64,000 nt of DNA from Uranotaenia lowii (taxonomy: Eukaryota; Arthropoda; Insecta; Diptera; Culicidae): the NCBI RefSeq assembly GCF_029784155.1, contig NC_073692.1:316848105-316912104 (forward strand), read 5' to 3'. The notes under the pieces were generated by a model, which saw only the letters and a program-made list of their open reading frames with translations, searched no databases and was not told where the DNA came from. The translations under genes were made by a program, and so were the position numbers. Every line of letters starts with the position of its first letter. Positions within the stretch are counted from its first letter, which is position 1. Shown in pieces: positions 24,501 to 36,500 of the stretch.

Positions 24501-27500
24501 TTTTTGCAATAAACGCTCGTGAAGTTGAATAAAAATAAAACTTAAAGTTGCAATAACTTGGTTAGAAAACGTCGTAGAAAGTTGAAATCTTGTGCAAAAC
24601 ATATGATTCAAATGCCTCAACAAATGTTCAGAACATCTAATTTATGTAAATCCTCATCTAACTATAGTTAAGTTTAAAAAACTAACTTTTATATAACTTT
24701 CAAAATAAAACCTTTTTAACTCTGATCTGAAAAGAGATAGAGTTTTGATGCATTCAACAAAGTTTCATATTTTCACGTATTCTACAACTTTGTAGTATAA
24801 AGTAAAGCTCTATCTATTGGAATAAAAAAGTTAGAATTTTCAATTTTTTTATAGTGGACTTTGACTAACTTTTGATGCTTTCAAGTTATGAAGCATGTTT
24901 GAAGAAGCAAATGTTCTGAAGACACTTAAGAGATAAGATGAAAGACAGAGGCGCTACGAAAAAAGTTCCACTTTTAGCCCTTTTGGACCACTGTGCGCTG
25001 GCTCCGGATCGTCAACAGTGGAGGTCTTTTACCACGGCCCTATGTGTCGGGTTCCCAGAAGAATAAAAGACTTGAGACTAAACTAGATTGATGTTTATTC
25101 AAGCAAGTGTGACAACCGAATGACAGAGCTTTCACACAAGGGGTGGTATTTATACCAGCAGGTACCGTAAACTCTATGTGGTTTATCTATAGGTGGGGTC
25201 AACTAAAAACTTTAGTGTTAGTTCGTTGTATTCATACAGTTGTTTATGAACGATTGTGACGTAACACGACGCCGTCGCGGTGGCAAAATTCAACGTATCG
25301 ATGAAACTGTAGCAACGTCCCAGAATGTTTGTTATTGACGTTACCATGATAGAATGTTACTATAAATTTTCGAGATGCCGTCGTGTTGTGAATACAAAAT
25401 TAGTCCCGATGCGGTTCAGATTTCAGTTGTCAAATTCATTTTTCGGGTTCTCGAAGTAGTTTAACGGATTCAGCTGCCGAAGGATTCGTTTGCTCCCAAA
25501 ATTTTGTCCAGAAAAACGTTTCCTGAAATCGACACCACCGGCAATGATGGGTAAAAAGTCCCTATAGAAAATGCTGGAAGAACAGAATTCGTTGAGGAGT
25601 TAGAGGAATACCGTTCAGAATCATTGTTATTTTTCAGTTACTAAAAAAAAACTTTTTTATCTTTTTTATAAAAAGCTTTTGTTTCAAAAATTCAGATTTA
25701 AATTTTATTGTGAGTTCATAAAAAAGTTGATTTATAAAAAGTCAGATGCCAATAAACTGTGCAAAAATCATGATCACATTTCGATTAAGAGCTCAGGTTT
25801 TTAAAATTGCGCATTTCAGGTTTTGCATATCAGATTTGAAACTCAAATCAAGATTTCACATACTGTATTCAGGTTCAGTTCAAAGATCTAATAGTTTGAT
25901 TTAGAGAATAGTGCTAGTATCTCGGAATTTCGAACGAATTTCGTAATTGAACGACTCAAAATGTACAAACAGTACAAGATGTGTTAGATTTCTTAAATCA
26001 TTTGAAAATTGTCTAACCGCTTTTGCATGGAAGGATACCAAACATGTGATTTGACTTTGAGCACATTCTGATTATAACTTCCAATCGATGCTCGAGATCA
26101 TACCATCGAGCACGTATGAAAACTGTCGTGGCAAGGCGACTCCAACGTCGAGACGCACTTGAACGTTTGTGACGTAGCAATCAAAACATTGAAAAAATTG
26201 ATTCTCACACTCGTGCAACGGTAGTCTTGTCCGCACCTATAGATAAACCACATAGCCGTAAACTGGGGGTACTTTGATCACTGGGGTAACTTTGATCAAC
26301 ATGAAATTTTTGCAGATAATCATCATTAACTAAGCAAAAAGTTAAAATATCTGAAAACTGTTTACTACGTTTGAAAGCCTATAAATTTAGTTACGAATAA
26401 GCTAGATTTGGTTTTTATTAGAAGATTTTTGATATTCCTAATAATGTAATTTTAAAAACTTAAAATATCTGGTTTTTCGAAGGCTCACAAACAAACATCT
26501 CTCCTGATCAAATTCAAGCATTTAGGAGCAAATGGGTTGTTTAATGTGAAAGTTCAACTTTTTTCTTTGTTTAGGTTTTGTTTAAGTGTTATTTTTAAGG
26601 TCATTTGGTGATAATGTTTTTATATTGAAAAAAAAAACGGTGTATATCCATGAGAAATCCCGTTTAGTAAAAATGGCTTAAACCCTATCAAATGGTTCAA
26701 TTTGAAGAAAAAAAAAATACATGAGAACAGTGCGAGGGCCTTGGGAATTGCATGAAGGTAAAATTTTATTTGTTTTTAAGGCAAAAAAAAAATTGAGAAA
26801 TGTTTATAATTTTTACCCCTAGATGTATGCAGCAACATGGTCCATCTTTTGACTATAAATGTTTTTGAAAAAAACGTTGAAAAACTCAGTATAGCCCTAA
26901 CAAAAATTACTGTTATTAATGTTTATGCTTTGTGTGCTTATTGGCACCATAACAAAAATTTTTGAGATGTTGCGGTACTTAAAAACCATAGTGATCAAAG
27001 TTACCCCGAAACTCGAAATCTGGTTTTGTAACTGTGGTACCCTCCGTTCACAACGTACAAATATTCCGGATTACACTTAGGTTGTAACAAATGTATTCTA
27101 TTTATTATAAAAGACGCAAATAGTAAAAGGCTCCCGATCAATCACCGACTCTTCACTTCAACGCTTTTTCTCTGAATCCCTCAGACCATTGTTCTCTCTT
27201 CGAATAGTGTTGTCCTGTTAAAGTCATTATATCAGTTCATAGTTTTTCGATAGGTTATAGTCATTACTCACCACATCTCCTTTTCTTTATAGATAAAAAC
27301 ATAACTCCTTTCAATTGCTATCCAAATTCCCAACAACGTAGTCTTGAAACCTAGTAGGAGGTTTTACATTTCTCCGGCTCCTGAAATTAGAGCATATGTT
27401 CTTGTCTATCTCGTCATTGGTAATAACTGTTGGGGGTATGGACGAAGAGCTTGAACTACTTTCATCTGGTGCTATATCATTTGACGAAACGAGTTCAGGG

Positions 27501-30500
27501 TCAACAATCCGCTTTAAGTGGCTAGAGTTTCTTTCATACACTTTTCCTGTAGCCTTGTTCTTTATCTCAACACGCGAACCACTTTTACCAGACACAGTGT
27601 ATTGACTAGGGTTAAAATTGGTAGTCAGCTTATTTCCGGGAAGCAAGTTTTTAAAAAGACACACACCGTCTTAGCCGATTTGGGCTTACAGACTGAATAA
27701 ATGACATGGACAACTTAAGATTAACATTTAATACCCAGTACCGAGATGGGAATCGAACCCATGCCATCAGTGGACCAGCGATTACCGTCTTACCACGCTA
27801 ACCACTCGACCACCGAGACGTACAAAAGTTTTTCATAAGAACCGTATCACCGACTTGAATTTCTGAAACCCTCGCTCGTCGTTTCATATCCTCTTTTCCT
27901 TTTCCACGCAATTTTGACCTCATGTCCTTTTCTTGAACTTCTTCATCTGCTATCCCAGTTTCTAAATCGATTAAACATGGTATTTTCGATCGAATAGTTC
28001 GCCCGTAGCATAACTCTGTTGGCGTTTTCTGTGTCACTGAATGGGGGGTAGTATAATACATAAGCAAATAATCTTCTAAGTCGTGTTTCCAATTTCGTCC
28101 AAGTGCGTGACTGATTTGAAGTCGCTTTAATAGCGAACGGTTTTGTCGTTCCACCAGTCCATTTTCCTGGGGCCAATAAGGTGTGGAATAGTTAAGATGA
28201 ATTTTATTCTTTTTACAATAATTCTCAAAAGTATTGCTAAGAAACTGCTTTGCGTTGTCGAGAGTTATTGTCACTGGGTATCCCAACCTGGTAAAAATTT
28301 TCCGCAACCGACTTATGGTGTCCTCAGCAGTTATATGTTTCATTATTTCTATTTCCTTGTAGCGGCTGAAGTAGTCTATGATAACTAACAAATATTCGCC
28401 ACTAGGCAGTGGACCCATGAAGTCTAACGCAACGTCGATCCAAGGACCGGCTGGAAGAGGCCTTCTCCCCATGGGTTCGGGTCTGTTTGGGCAGCTCACT
28501 AGTCTACAACCTTCACACGAGGATACATGTTTCTCGATTTCACGATCCATCCCGGGCCACCAAACCCGGTCGCGTAATCTGCGTTTCATTACGCTCTCCC
28601 CTGGATGGCCTTCGTGAGCAAGGTCTAGCATTCTAATTCGAAGAGCTTTTGGAACAATTAATTTACTTCTGCGAATTAATGTATCTCCGGTGAAACCTAT
28701 TTCGGTTTTGAAAATTTCGTAAGGCTTTGCCAAAGGATTATTCCAATTGTTACTTATGAGGCATGTTTTCACAGCCTGTAGTTCTTGATCCTCTCGCGAA
28801 GCTTTATCAAGTTCACTTGTATCGATCGCCGCTGACTCTTTAATCGCAAGAATTAGAAAAGGGCTGTCTCTGTCGAAATCTGTGGTACAATCGTTCTGAG
28901 ACAATCTCGAAAGTGAATCTGCGATGTTGTTGCAGCCCTTACGGTACACAACTTTGAACGAAAAGGATTGCAACCTCAGTAACCACCGTTCAATTCTGGC
29001 ACACGGTCGTGAATTTGGTTTAAAGATTGTTTCTAGGGGCTTATGGTCAGTTTCCAGTTCGAAGGTGCGCCCGAGAAGGTAAGCTGACTACACACTTTTC
29101 GTGGTTCAGTAGAACTCCTGCTGTTCTCAACGTTGCTAGCGTTTTATCAAGTTCCTTGTCGTGTTCTGATAAATTTTCCCCGAAAATAAGGATATCATCT
29201 ATAAAGTTTATCGTATTGTTGCAAGTTACTAAAATCTGTTCCAAACCTTTTTGGAACATTTCCGGTGCGCACGAAATGCCGAACATTAACCTTTTAAACC
29301 GAAAAATGCCCAAATGCGTAATAAAAGTTGTGATATGACGCGAATCTTTGTGTAATTCCATTTGATAAAATGATTCTTTGATATCCAACCGACTAAAGAC
29401 ACGAGCCTTCTTAAGCCGTGGAAGAAAATCATCGAACGTTGGCATAGGATGCGCTTCTCGCTTGATGGCCATGTTTGCTCTGCGCATGTCAACGCATAGG
29501 CGGAGATCTCCATTATCCTTGAGGATAGTAACTAGCGGAGATACCCATGGACTGTATTCCTGCACAGGTTCTATAATATCGGATGCTAGCAACGCATGTA
29601 GCTTTTCTTCAATTTTAGTCAACAAAGCTAGTGGTGGTCGTCGAACGCTTTGACAAACTGGAGTTACTGATGGATCGATGGAAATTCTTAGTTGGATACC
29701 TCTTATTTTCGGGAATACTTGTTTGCTACAAGTTAGCTGACAGACATCAAACATTTCTCGTGAACTGGGCAACCCTAACACTAAAACTCCTAGCTCTTTG
29801 GCAGTGGCGCGACCAAGAAGTGGTTGGGATCCTTCGTTTATAACATAAAATGTTGCTGTTTTTTGAATTCGTCTCGCGTCGTCTTCAATTGATATGACAG
29901 CCTCAAAAACGGTTCGGGTAACAAGTGGTCGGAAATGTTTGCCATAAACTCTGAATGTTTTGTCTTTGTTGTGTTGCTCTTCATGTTCAACTCCTTCTGC
30001 TAGCATTTTATTCCAAGTCGTATCGTCAATGATATTGTATTGGCAACCAGAATCAATTAGTACTTGCACCATCACTCCACCGATCGTTACCCATAGAAGT
30101 TCCTCTCCAGCTTTACTATTAGAAATATAGTTCAGAAAATTACCTAAGAAGAAGAATTACCATATTGATTAAAATCTCCTCAACAAACAGTCAAATATAG
30201 TAAAAATAAGAATACCTGATTCATCGTTCTCTTCGGTATCAACAGCATTAATTGCTGGACGCTTGAATCTATTGTTTCGAAAATTGTTACCCTGGTGTGG
30301 CACCTGGCGCTTCCGTGACCTATATCTGTCAGGACAGAACATTAAGAAATGTCCTTGTTTGCCACACTTAAGGCAATTTCTATCTAAAGCTGGGCACCTG
30401 CGATCCGGGTGTCGCTGATCTTTGTAGCCACATTTACCACAAGCGATTAAATCATCTCGGTAAGAGTTACGAAACGAGGTGCCAAGCGTGCCGCGAGGTG

Positions 30501-33500
30501 TGTTTTGATACTCATTTCGAAAATTTGGTCGATATACGTTTCGCGACAAACCTTGGATCCTGTTTACCACTAATTCACTCGATTGGTTGGTGGACGCCGC
30601 GGTGAATTGTTGAGATTGGAATTTTACTGCCTCGTGAGCATTTATAAGTTTTGTTATTATGTAAATATTCAAATTTTCCTGCTGCAGTATCTTCTCGCGT
30701 AAATCTGGGGCTGCGGTTTGGATCAGTTTGTCGATTACGCTAATTTCTCTACTCTCTTGCAAACTGTTTCCAAAATTACACATATTAGTCATCTCAGCGG
30801 TTCTAAGCAAAAATTTGTCAAACGATTCGTCTTTCTCCTTTGGTTTTAGCATCCAAAACTGTAATCTTTGATAAGCCTCGTGTTCTTTGGGTGCGAAATA
30901 TTGATCCAACTTTTGGATCATCACTTGGAACGGATCGACACCCAGGCGTTCTTCCACATCGGCACCCGGAATACTACTAAAAACCTCTTGCACATCTGGC
31001 CCCGCTCGCGAAAGGAAAATGTTCTTCAAACGAATTTTATTTGTGGTAGCATTTGCCAGAGCCATGTAATCAAACTGTCGCTTATAACGGACCCATTTTT
31101 CGCGAACTTCTGTTTGCGGGAGGCCCTTGAAAATAAATGGAGGCAGATCCCATCTATCCATTTTGAAATATCTCTTATTTCTCTCTTGACAGTTTTCAGA
31201 ATTTTAAGCTGAAATAAATGAAAAAATAGTATAAACTTGTCAACTGTTCGAATTTATCTTTAACTTCCTCTTGAACACTTGCTAGCCAATCAATTTGAAA
31301 CAAATTATTTCTATAGATTCGGGATTTGTCAAAACTTTCTTAGAGATATTCTGCGGACCTGATCCAAACAATCCTTATTGTTTACTTCGCGAACCATCGC
31401 TCCCTGCACGATACCCAGATGTATCGGCCAAAACAATTCTCAAGATTGTTTATTTCGCGAAACTTCGCTCCCTGCACGATACCCAGATGTATCGGCCAAA
31501 AGCAATTTCCATAATTGTTAAGTTCGCGAAACTTCGCTCCCTGCACGGTATAGAATACCGGCCAAAAGGATCTACCAGACGATCCGTCCTAGTTCACACA
31601 CAGGAAATGTCCTGTCCCTGCATGGTATCTCATATACCAGCCAACATTCACAGGTTAAAACCGCCACTGCAGACTTCTGTCAGCCTAGTGCTCTGCACAG
31701 TACCCTTGTACTGGCCACTTTTATATCATTCCAATAGAATCCAATACAGGTAACGCAGAATATCACTCATAACAAGCATTTGTAACGAATCAACTTTTTC
31801 ATCTTCCTGGTGCTTTTTTTTTCGCACCTAACCTAACTTCCCGAAGCGTCTTTGAAAAAATTGGCCTAATATTTATTTGGTTCTTACCTGATTTTCCGAC
31901 TTCCAACACTCGTCGCCAATATGTGGTACCCTCCGTTCACAACGTACAAATATTCCGGATTACACTTAGGTTGTAACAAATGTATTCTATTTATTATAAA
32001 AGACGCAAATAGTAAAAGGCTCCCGATCAATCACCGACTCTTCACTTCAACGCTTTTTCTCTGAATCCCTCAGACCATTGTTCTCTCTTCGAATAGTGTT
32101 GTCCTGTTAAAGTCATTATATCAGTTCATAGTTTTTCGATAGGTTATAGTCATTACTCACCACAGTAACAAACATTCAATTATTACCACCAATGTCTTTT
32201 GAATTTACAACAATCAATGATCATGTTTGGTACTCCTCACCTCAGTAAGGGTTTTAAAAATTTTATATATTACGAAAAATCATCCCCTACCAAAATATTC
32301 AAAAATGAATGAAAAAAGTGATCAAAGTTCCCCCAGTTTACGGTACTCCTGGCGTGATGATAGAATGCTGTGACATTCTAGTAGCTTCTGATTGGTTGTG
32401 TGGTCGTGGCCTACCACATCTCCCTTTTTTAAGAAAGATCGTACGAGCTCAAACGAAATCATCCAACAACACCGACAATGGAAGATTTGGTGTTGGAACC
32501 GGTGCTGCTGCATCGATGAACCAGGCCTTCAGTTGATTGGTGTGAGATCTGATGAGTCGACCGTTGTCCAGCAGTACGGTGTACTTCCCTCCGTTTTTGA
32601 GTTCGATGATTCTACCAGGTATCCATTTGACCGAACTCTTTTGTCGAATTTTCGCCTTGACTTGATCCCCAGCGACGAATGTTGGTTGCATAGGGAAGTT
32701 CGAAGTGGACCCGACCAGTGAATCGAAGGGAATCGACCAAAGGTTGAATGTATCGATGAGGTCGATGCCAAGGACGTTCAGATCTGGATGGTTGGTGACG
32801 TAGATGCATGCTCGTTTTGAGACGTTCCGGATGGTTACTCGTGCGCTGAATTCACCCAAAACGTCGAGCATATTTCCGGATGCACTGGTCGCAACGATGT
32901 TCGTCTGGTTGATTGTTGGCTTTCCGATGGTTTTCCAAGTTTGCGTAGAGATGATGGTGATGTCAGAAGCACAGTCCAGCTGGAGCTTGACGTTGACACC
33001 GTTCAGATGAACATCAGCAAACTTGCGCCTCTTGGAAACGTCCACTTTCTGCACCAGAGTGACACCTGTCATCTTCCAAATGTTGGGATGATGCTCGTTG
33101 GTTGGTTTCTTCCTGGAATCCGCTGAAGCACAGTAACCTTTCTTGTGGCCCCTGCGTTTGCATTTTCCGCAGGTGGAATTCTGGAACGGGCACTCACGGA
33201 CGTAATGGAAGTCCCCGCAGAGCCAGCAGGGCGTCTTCGGAACCTTTTTCGTCTTCTTCTCGGGTGGTTTTGGATGGAGGGACACAGCGTTGATTGAGGG
33301 GTCCTTCTTCTCAATCATTTGTGTGTCCTGTTTCAGGTTGATGAGCTTGTGGCACTCGTCTACCTGCTTCGTGTTCCCAGAACACACAAGGGGTGGTATT
33401 TATACCAGCAGGTACTCCTAGCGTGACGATAGAATGCTGTGACATTCTAGTAGCTTCTGATTGGTTGTGTGGTCGTGGCCTACCACACTATGCACCGGAG

Positions 33501-36500
33501 GATCGGCGCGGGATCATTAAGTAAGTAAGTAAGTAATTAACAAAACCTGTAATTTTAAATTGTTTTCCTTGAAAGTTAACGAAGATTCATTTATTATTAC
33601 AGCAAATGTCCTGTAAAAAAGTTGTACACTAAAAATTAAATGTCACTTAATCATGTTTTCGACCTGTAAAATTACGGTAAATGTCCTGCTCCTTCTTGTT
33701 ACAGGACATTTGCCTAATTTTACAGGAAATAATTTTTGCTGTGTAAGGTCTTGTCAGTAATCTTGCCGCATTGAGCATTAACATGTTGATGCTACGTTAG
33801 ATCTTTGTCAAAAACAACACCAAGGTTTTCGGCGTAATCTACAAACTGAATAACGCTATTATTGAGGATTCAGTATGTTAAACACGATCAAAGGCTTTTG
33901 CAAAATGTATTATCAACAGTTTAGCGATTCCTTTTTTGTCTAAGCTATACGCAATATCGTTATGTACTTTCATGAGTGCAATTTCTGTGCTGTGAGATGA
34001 GCGAAATCCAGATTGAAATTCATATAACATATTGTTTTGATTTCGGTACAGTGTAATTTGTGGTTTGATTAGTTTTTCAAAAAAATTTGAAGTTGAACTC
34101 AGTATACTAATAGGTCTCCAGTCGCCCAAGTCAAGAGCTTTCGCTTTTTTTTTGGGATTGGAATTACTTTAGATTTTTTCCATTATTGGTATGGAAATTT
34201 TGAAGTTTTTATAATGGTTTTGAAAATGTGACTAAGTGCAGGTAGAATAAATTTTGAATTGAATTTTAATTAGACGGATTGGTATTTCATCCACTCCTAG
34301 AGCATTCGATTTAGCTTTCATGATTTCGTAGTCTTCAATAGATTTAAATTCAAATCCTCGTGAGCTAGAAGGGCAATGCAATTCTCGACTTCGCGATGAG
34401 TAAAATTAGAAGAGAAATAACTATTTAATTCGGCAGCAGAGAAGTTCGATACAGCCTTTCCTGCAGATTTTTTTCAATCAAAACTTCTTCAAGTTATTCC
34501 TAAATAACCTGGCAGGTAAATCTAGATTGAAGCGATTTTTTTCACGTGCAATTTTTGCCTTAAATAATCATCATGTTCACTTTATTTGGTAGGGTTTTGT
34601 ACTCATTTCTATCTTCGACAGACTTGAGATTCTTCCAAGAATTATAGGCCAAATTTCTGTTTATGACAGCATGATTTATTTCATGGTTAAACCATTCATT
34701 CTTATCAAAATTTAGTGCCGGAAATCTGAAACAGACAAAAACAAAACTCCAAAAAGACGTTTTGTATATTAAAAAAAAACAAACCGTTGTAAGACGATCG
34801 TCAGAATCATTAATTTCGATTGGGCTTGTTATATAGCTCAGTTGGCAAGTTTGTTGTCTCCCGAGTCGATGTCCGTGAGTTCGAGCCCAAGAGTAAACAT
34901 CGAACACAGTTGTACCGGATAAGTTTTTCAATAACGATCCGCCAACTGCAACGCTGATAAAGTCGCGAATGCCATAATGATGGTAAAACGACTATAATCG
35001 AAACAAAAAAAAATTAATTTCGATTGCCAAATTAAAACAAATGCTTGAAAAACGAAACGAGATCATCATTCACAACCCGTTTTCGTGACCTCTACTTACT
35101 CTCTGGAGCCTCGACGAAACTAGTTTTTTCGAGTATTATGTATTTAGAATCAATAAACACCAAACTCTATGCAACGTAGTTGATTGTTTTGAAGAATATT
35201 TTCGATTACGACCGCTTGATGTTTCAATTTATCAGAATTTTGGAACTTCGGAACAGGATTCTTGGATAACCTTTTTATTTATTTTACAACGAAGATATCT
35301 GATTTTAACAATCTAACTACTTTCATAGTTTTTTGCGCTCTTTCCAAATATGATATATTTTTTCATTGGCTTTTGTTTTCTTAGTCTTAAAGGTTGAGTT
35401 TTGAGAGTTGAGGAATATTCATTTGAAAATTTGTTAAAAATGAAAATTTGAGCACCAGGCTCGAACATCTCAAGTAACTTCCAAGATAAAATTACATATA
35501 TTATTTTGTTTCTTTTTCCTCGATTTGTCAAAAAAAAAGGCAAATTCTACGAAATTTAAAAGCAATTTTGAATTAAAGGGGTTTTATGATTTTTTTCATG
35601 ACATAAACAAAAAATCTCCTACAAGAAAAAAAGTTATAAATTTGTCTAGATATTGAATTCTATAAGCATTGTAGATTTTTTTTAAAGACATTGCATCTCT
35701 GAAACATGAATACATTGCCAAAATCTGAATCAATATTTGAATGAAGAGTAATGAATGGATTTAAAATCAGTTTTGTTTTTTATTTAATTTAACTCAAAAT
35801 TCCATACGTCATATCCCTAAACTAGGTGTTATATATGGAATCTAACAAAAAATTTAAATTCAGGGTGCCAAATTCTTCCAAAAATCAGTATTAGTAACAG
35901 TGGTCAGAAAATGCTGCTCCCTGGTTTGATCGATTCAGTAGAAGTTTTTATGACTCTCTGGAGCCACTTAGCCATAAACCAAGCTTATACTGGCACAAGA
36001 TATCCAATTAGGAACTTATAAACGCCAAAAGGTATGCAATTCCTGAAATGAAAAATTTTTAAAGGTATAGTTGAAAAAAAAACGACTTCTTGGTTGCGTA
36101 GTACCTACCCCCTAAAAAATGAGAAAGATGTGAAAAGAGATTCGTTTTTTTTTCAAGGACAAATTTTGTTCTTGTTTAGTTCGGAATCGAGTTTGACGGG
36201 AAAAAGGGAGTGAAATTAGAAGAATCAAAACGTAATGTCCACTAGACTGAGTCGATTTGGGGTCATTTTCGAATTTCTCAAACCCTGGGGTCTTAAAAGT
36301 TTCGTTTTGTCCTAAAACTCATCCATGATTTTTTGCCGAATTTTTAAGTAACGTTTATATGAGTAAATTTAGACTTTTAGGTTTGTATGGGAAAATTTAA
36401 AATTTTGTACTGAAAAACGAACATGGTTTTTCTTTTTACTCTGGTACCGAGCCATTCAACCCTTTATGTGCCAATTTATGAATTTCTTAAAGTAAATTTT

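Larger units (their letters stand above)
27033..32164 (-). mobile_element. Ty3-type LTR retrotransposon A, young, non-autonomous
   Basis: Two 243-bp LTRs (27033-27275 and 31922-32164) look identical throughout and are flanked by GTAAC (27028-27032 and 32165-32169). On the - strand the order is LTR, primer site, a leader with hairpins, gag with two zinc knuckles, protease, reverse transcriptase, a partial RNase H, integrase and LTR; reverse transcriptase before integrase marks Ty3. A deletion removed the connection region and part of RNase H near 29085, with a frameshift, and a SINE splits the pol end, so the copy cannot move alone. Confidence 0.95.
25165..32343. mobile_element. TA-target MITE C (about 0.95 kb without insertions)
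   Basis: The ends CCGTAAACTGGGGGTACTTT and AAGTTCCCCCAGTTTACGG are inverted, and TA flanks both sides (25163-25164 and 32344-32345). Subterminal TTTGATCA/TGATCAAA motifs repeat. It landed in the LTR of element B, whose other LTR shows the empty site. It hosts MULE-like element D and Ty3 element A. Confidence 0.85.
25045..33487 (-). mobile_element. Ty3-type LTR retrotransposon B (internally deleted)
   Basis: LTRs TGTCGGG...CTACCACA are flanked by the 5-bp duplication CTATG (25040-25044 and 33488-33492). The left LTR is split by MITE C and the right LTR lacks about 75 bp that the left copy has. The internal part, 32419-33375, keeps only one fused open frame. A purine tract AAAAAAGGGAGA (read on -) abuts the left LTR, as expected for plus-strand priming. 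Confidence 0.85.
23425..33533 (+). mobile_element. 5'-truncated LINE 3 tail (interrupted), inserted in MITE E
   Basis: An 11-bp duplication TAATTAACAAA flanks the insertion (23414-23424 and 33534-33544). The LINE itself is about 0.3 kb: it encodes the C-terminus of ORF2, with WIGHTLRRDEDEICREALDW then RPRNSWRRSLAAEIR at 23460-23640, and ends at a stop followed by a (TAAG)n tail at 33518-33535. Two younger elements split it: a foldback at 23647-24990 and Ty3 element B at 25045-33487. Removing both with one target copy each restores an uninterrupted reading frame to the stop, apart from one internal stop near 23620. Confidence 0.8.
23352..33743. mobile_element. TA-target MITE E (about 0.27 kb without its insertions)
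   Basis: Ends CACAG at 23352 and CTGTG at 33743, flanked by TA on both sides. Arms contain ACAGGACATTTGCC/CTGTAATT-type inverted motifs. The left 73 bp are separated from the right 199 bp by a LINE tail inserted with an 11-bp duplication. The termini match the element at 2488-2733. It sits within LINE 2. Confidence 0.7.
22073..35961. repeat. Possible outer inverted-repeat element around the intron 4 nest
   Basis: GTGGCTCCAGAGA at 22075 and TCTCTGGAGCCAC at 35949-35961 are inverted. A longer inverted pair lies inside them: about 22370-22480 and 35040-35160 share TAGTTTCGTCG, GGCTCCAGAGAG and TTTTTCAAGCATT in opposite orientations. This suggests that an old palindromic MITE was the first landing pad for the LINE and everything nested in it. 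The target duplication is not clear, so the call is tentative. Confidence 0.4.

Noticed and set aside
27735..27820. Possible functional tRNA-Ser gene on the - strand
   Set aside because: A and B boxes are good, but the acceptor ends do not pair and the sequence continues into a SINE body with target duplications.
31295..31753. 152-codon ORF in the leader of element A
   Set aside because: Antisense to the element and caused by the near-70-bp repeats; the hairpins explain the pattern better.
34823..34900. Possible functional tRNA gene on the + strand
   Set aside because: Head of a 190-bp SINE with a 14-bp duplication; no closed acceptor stem.
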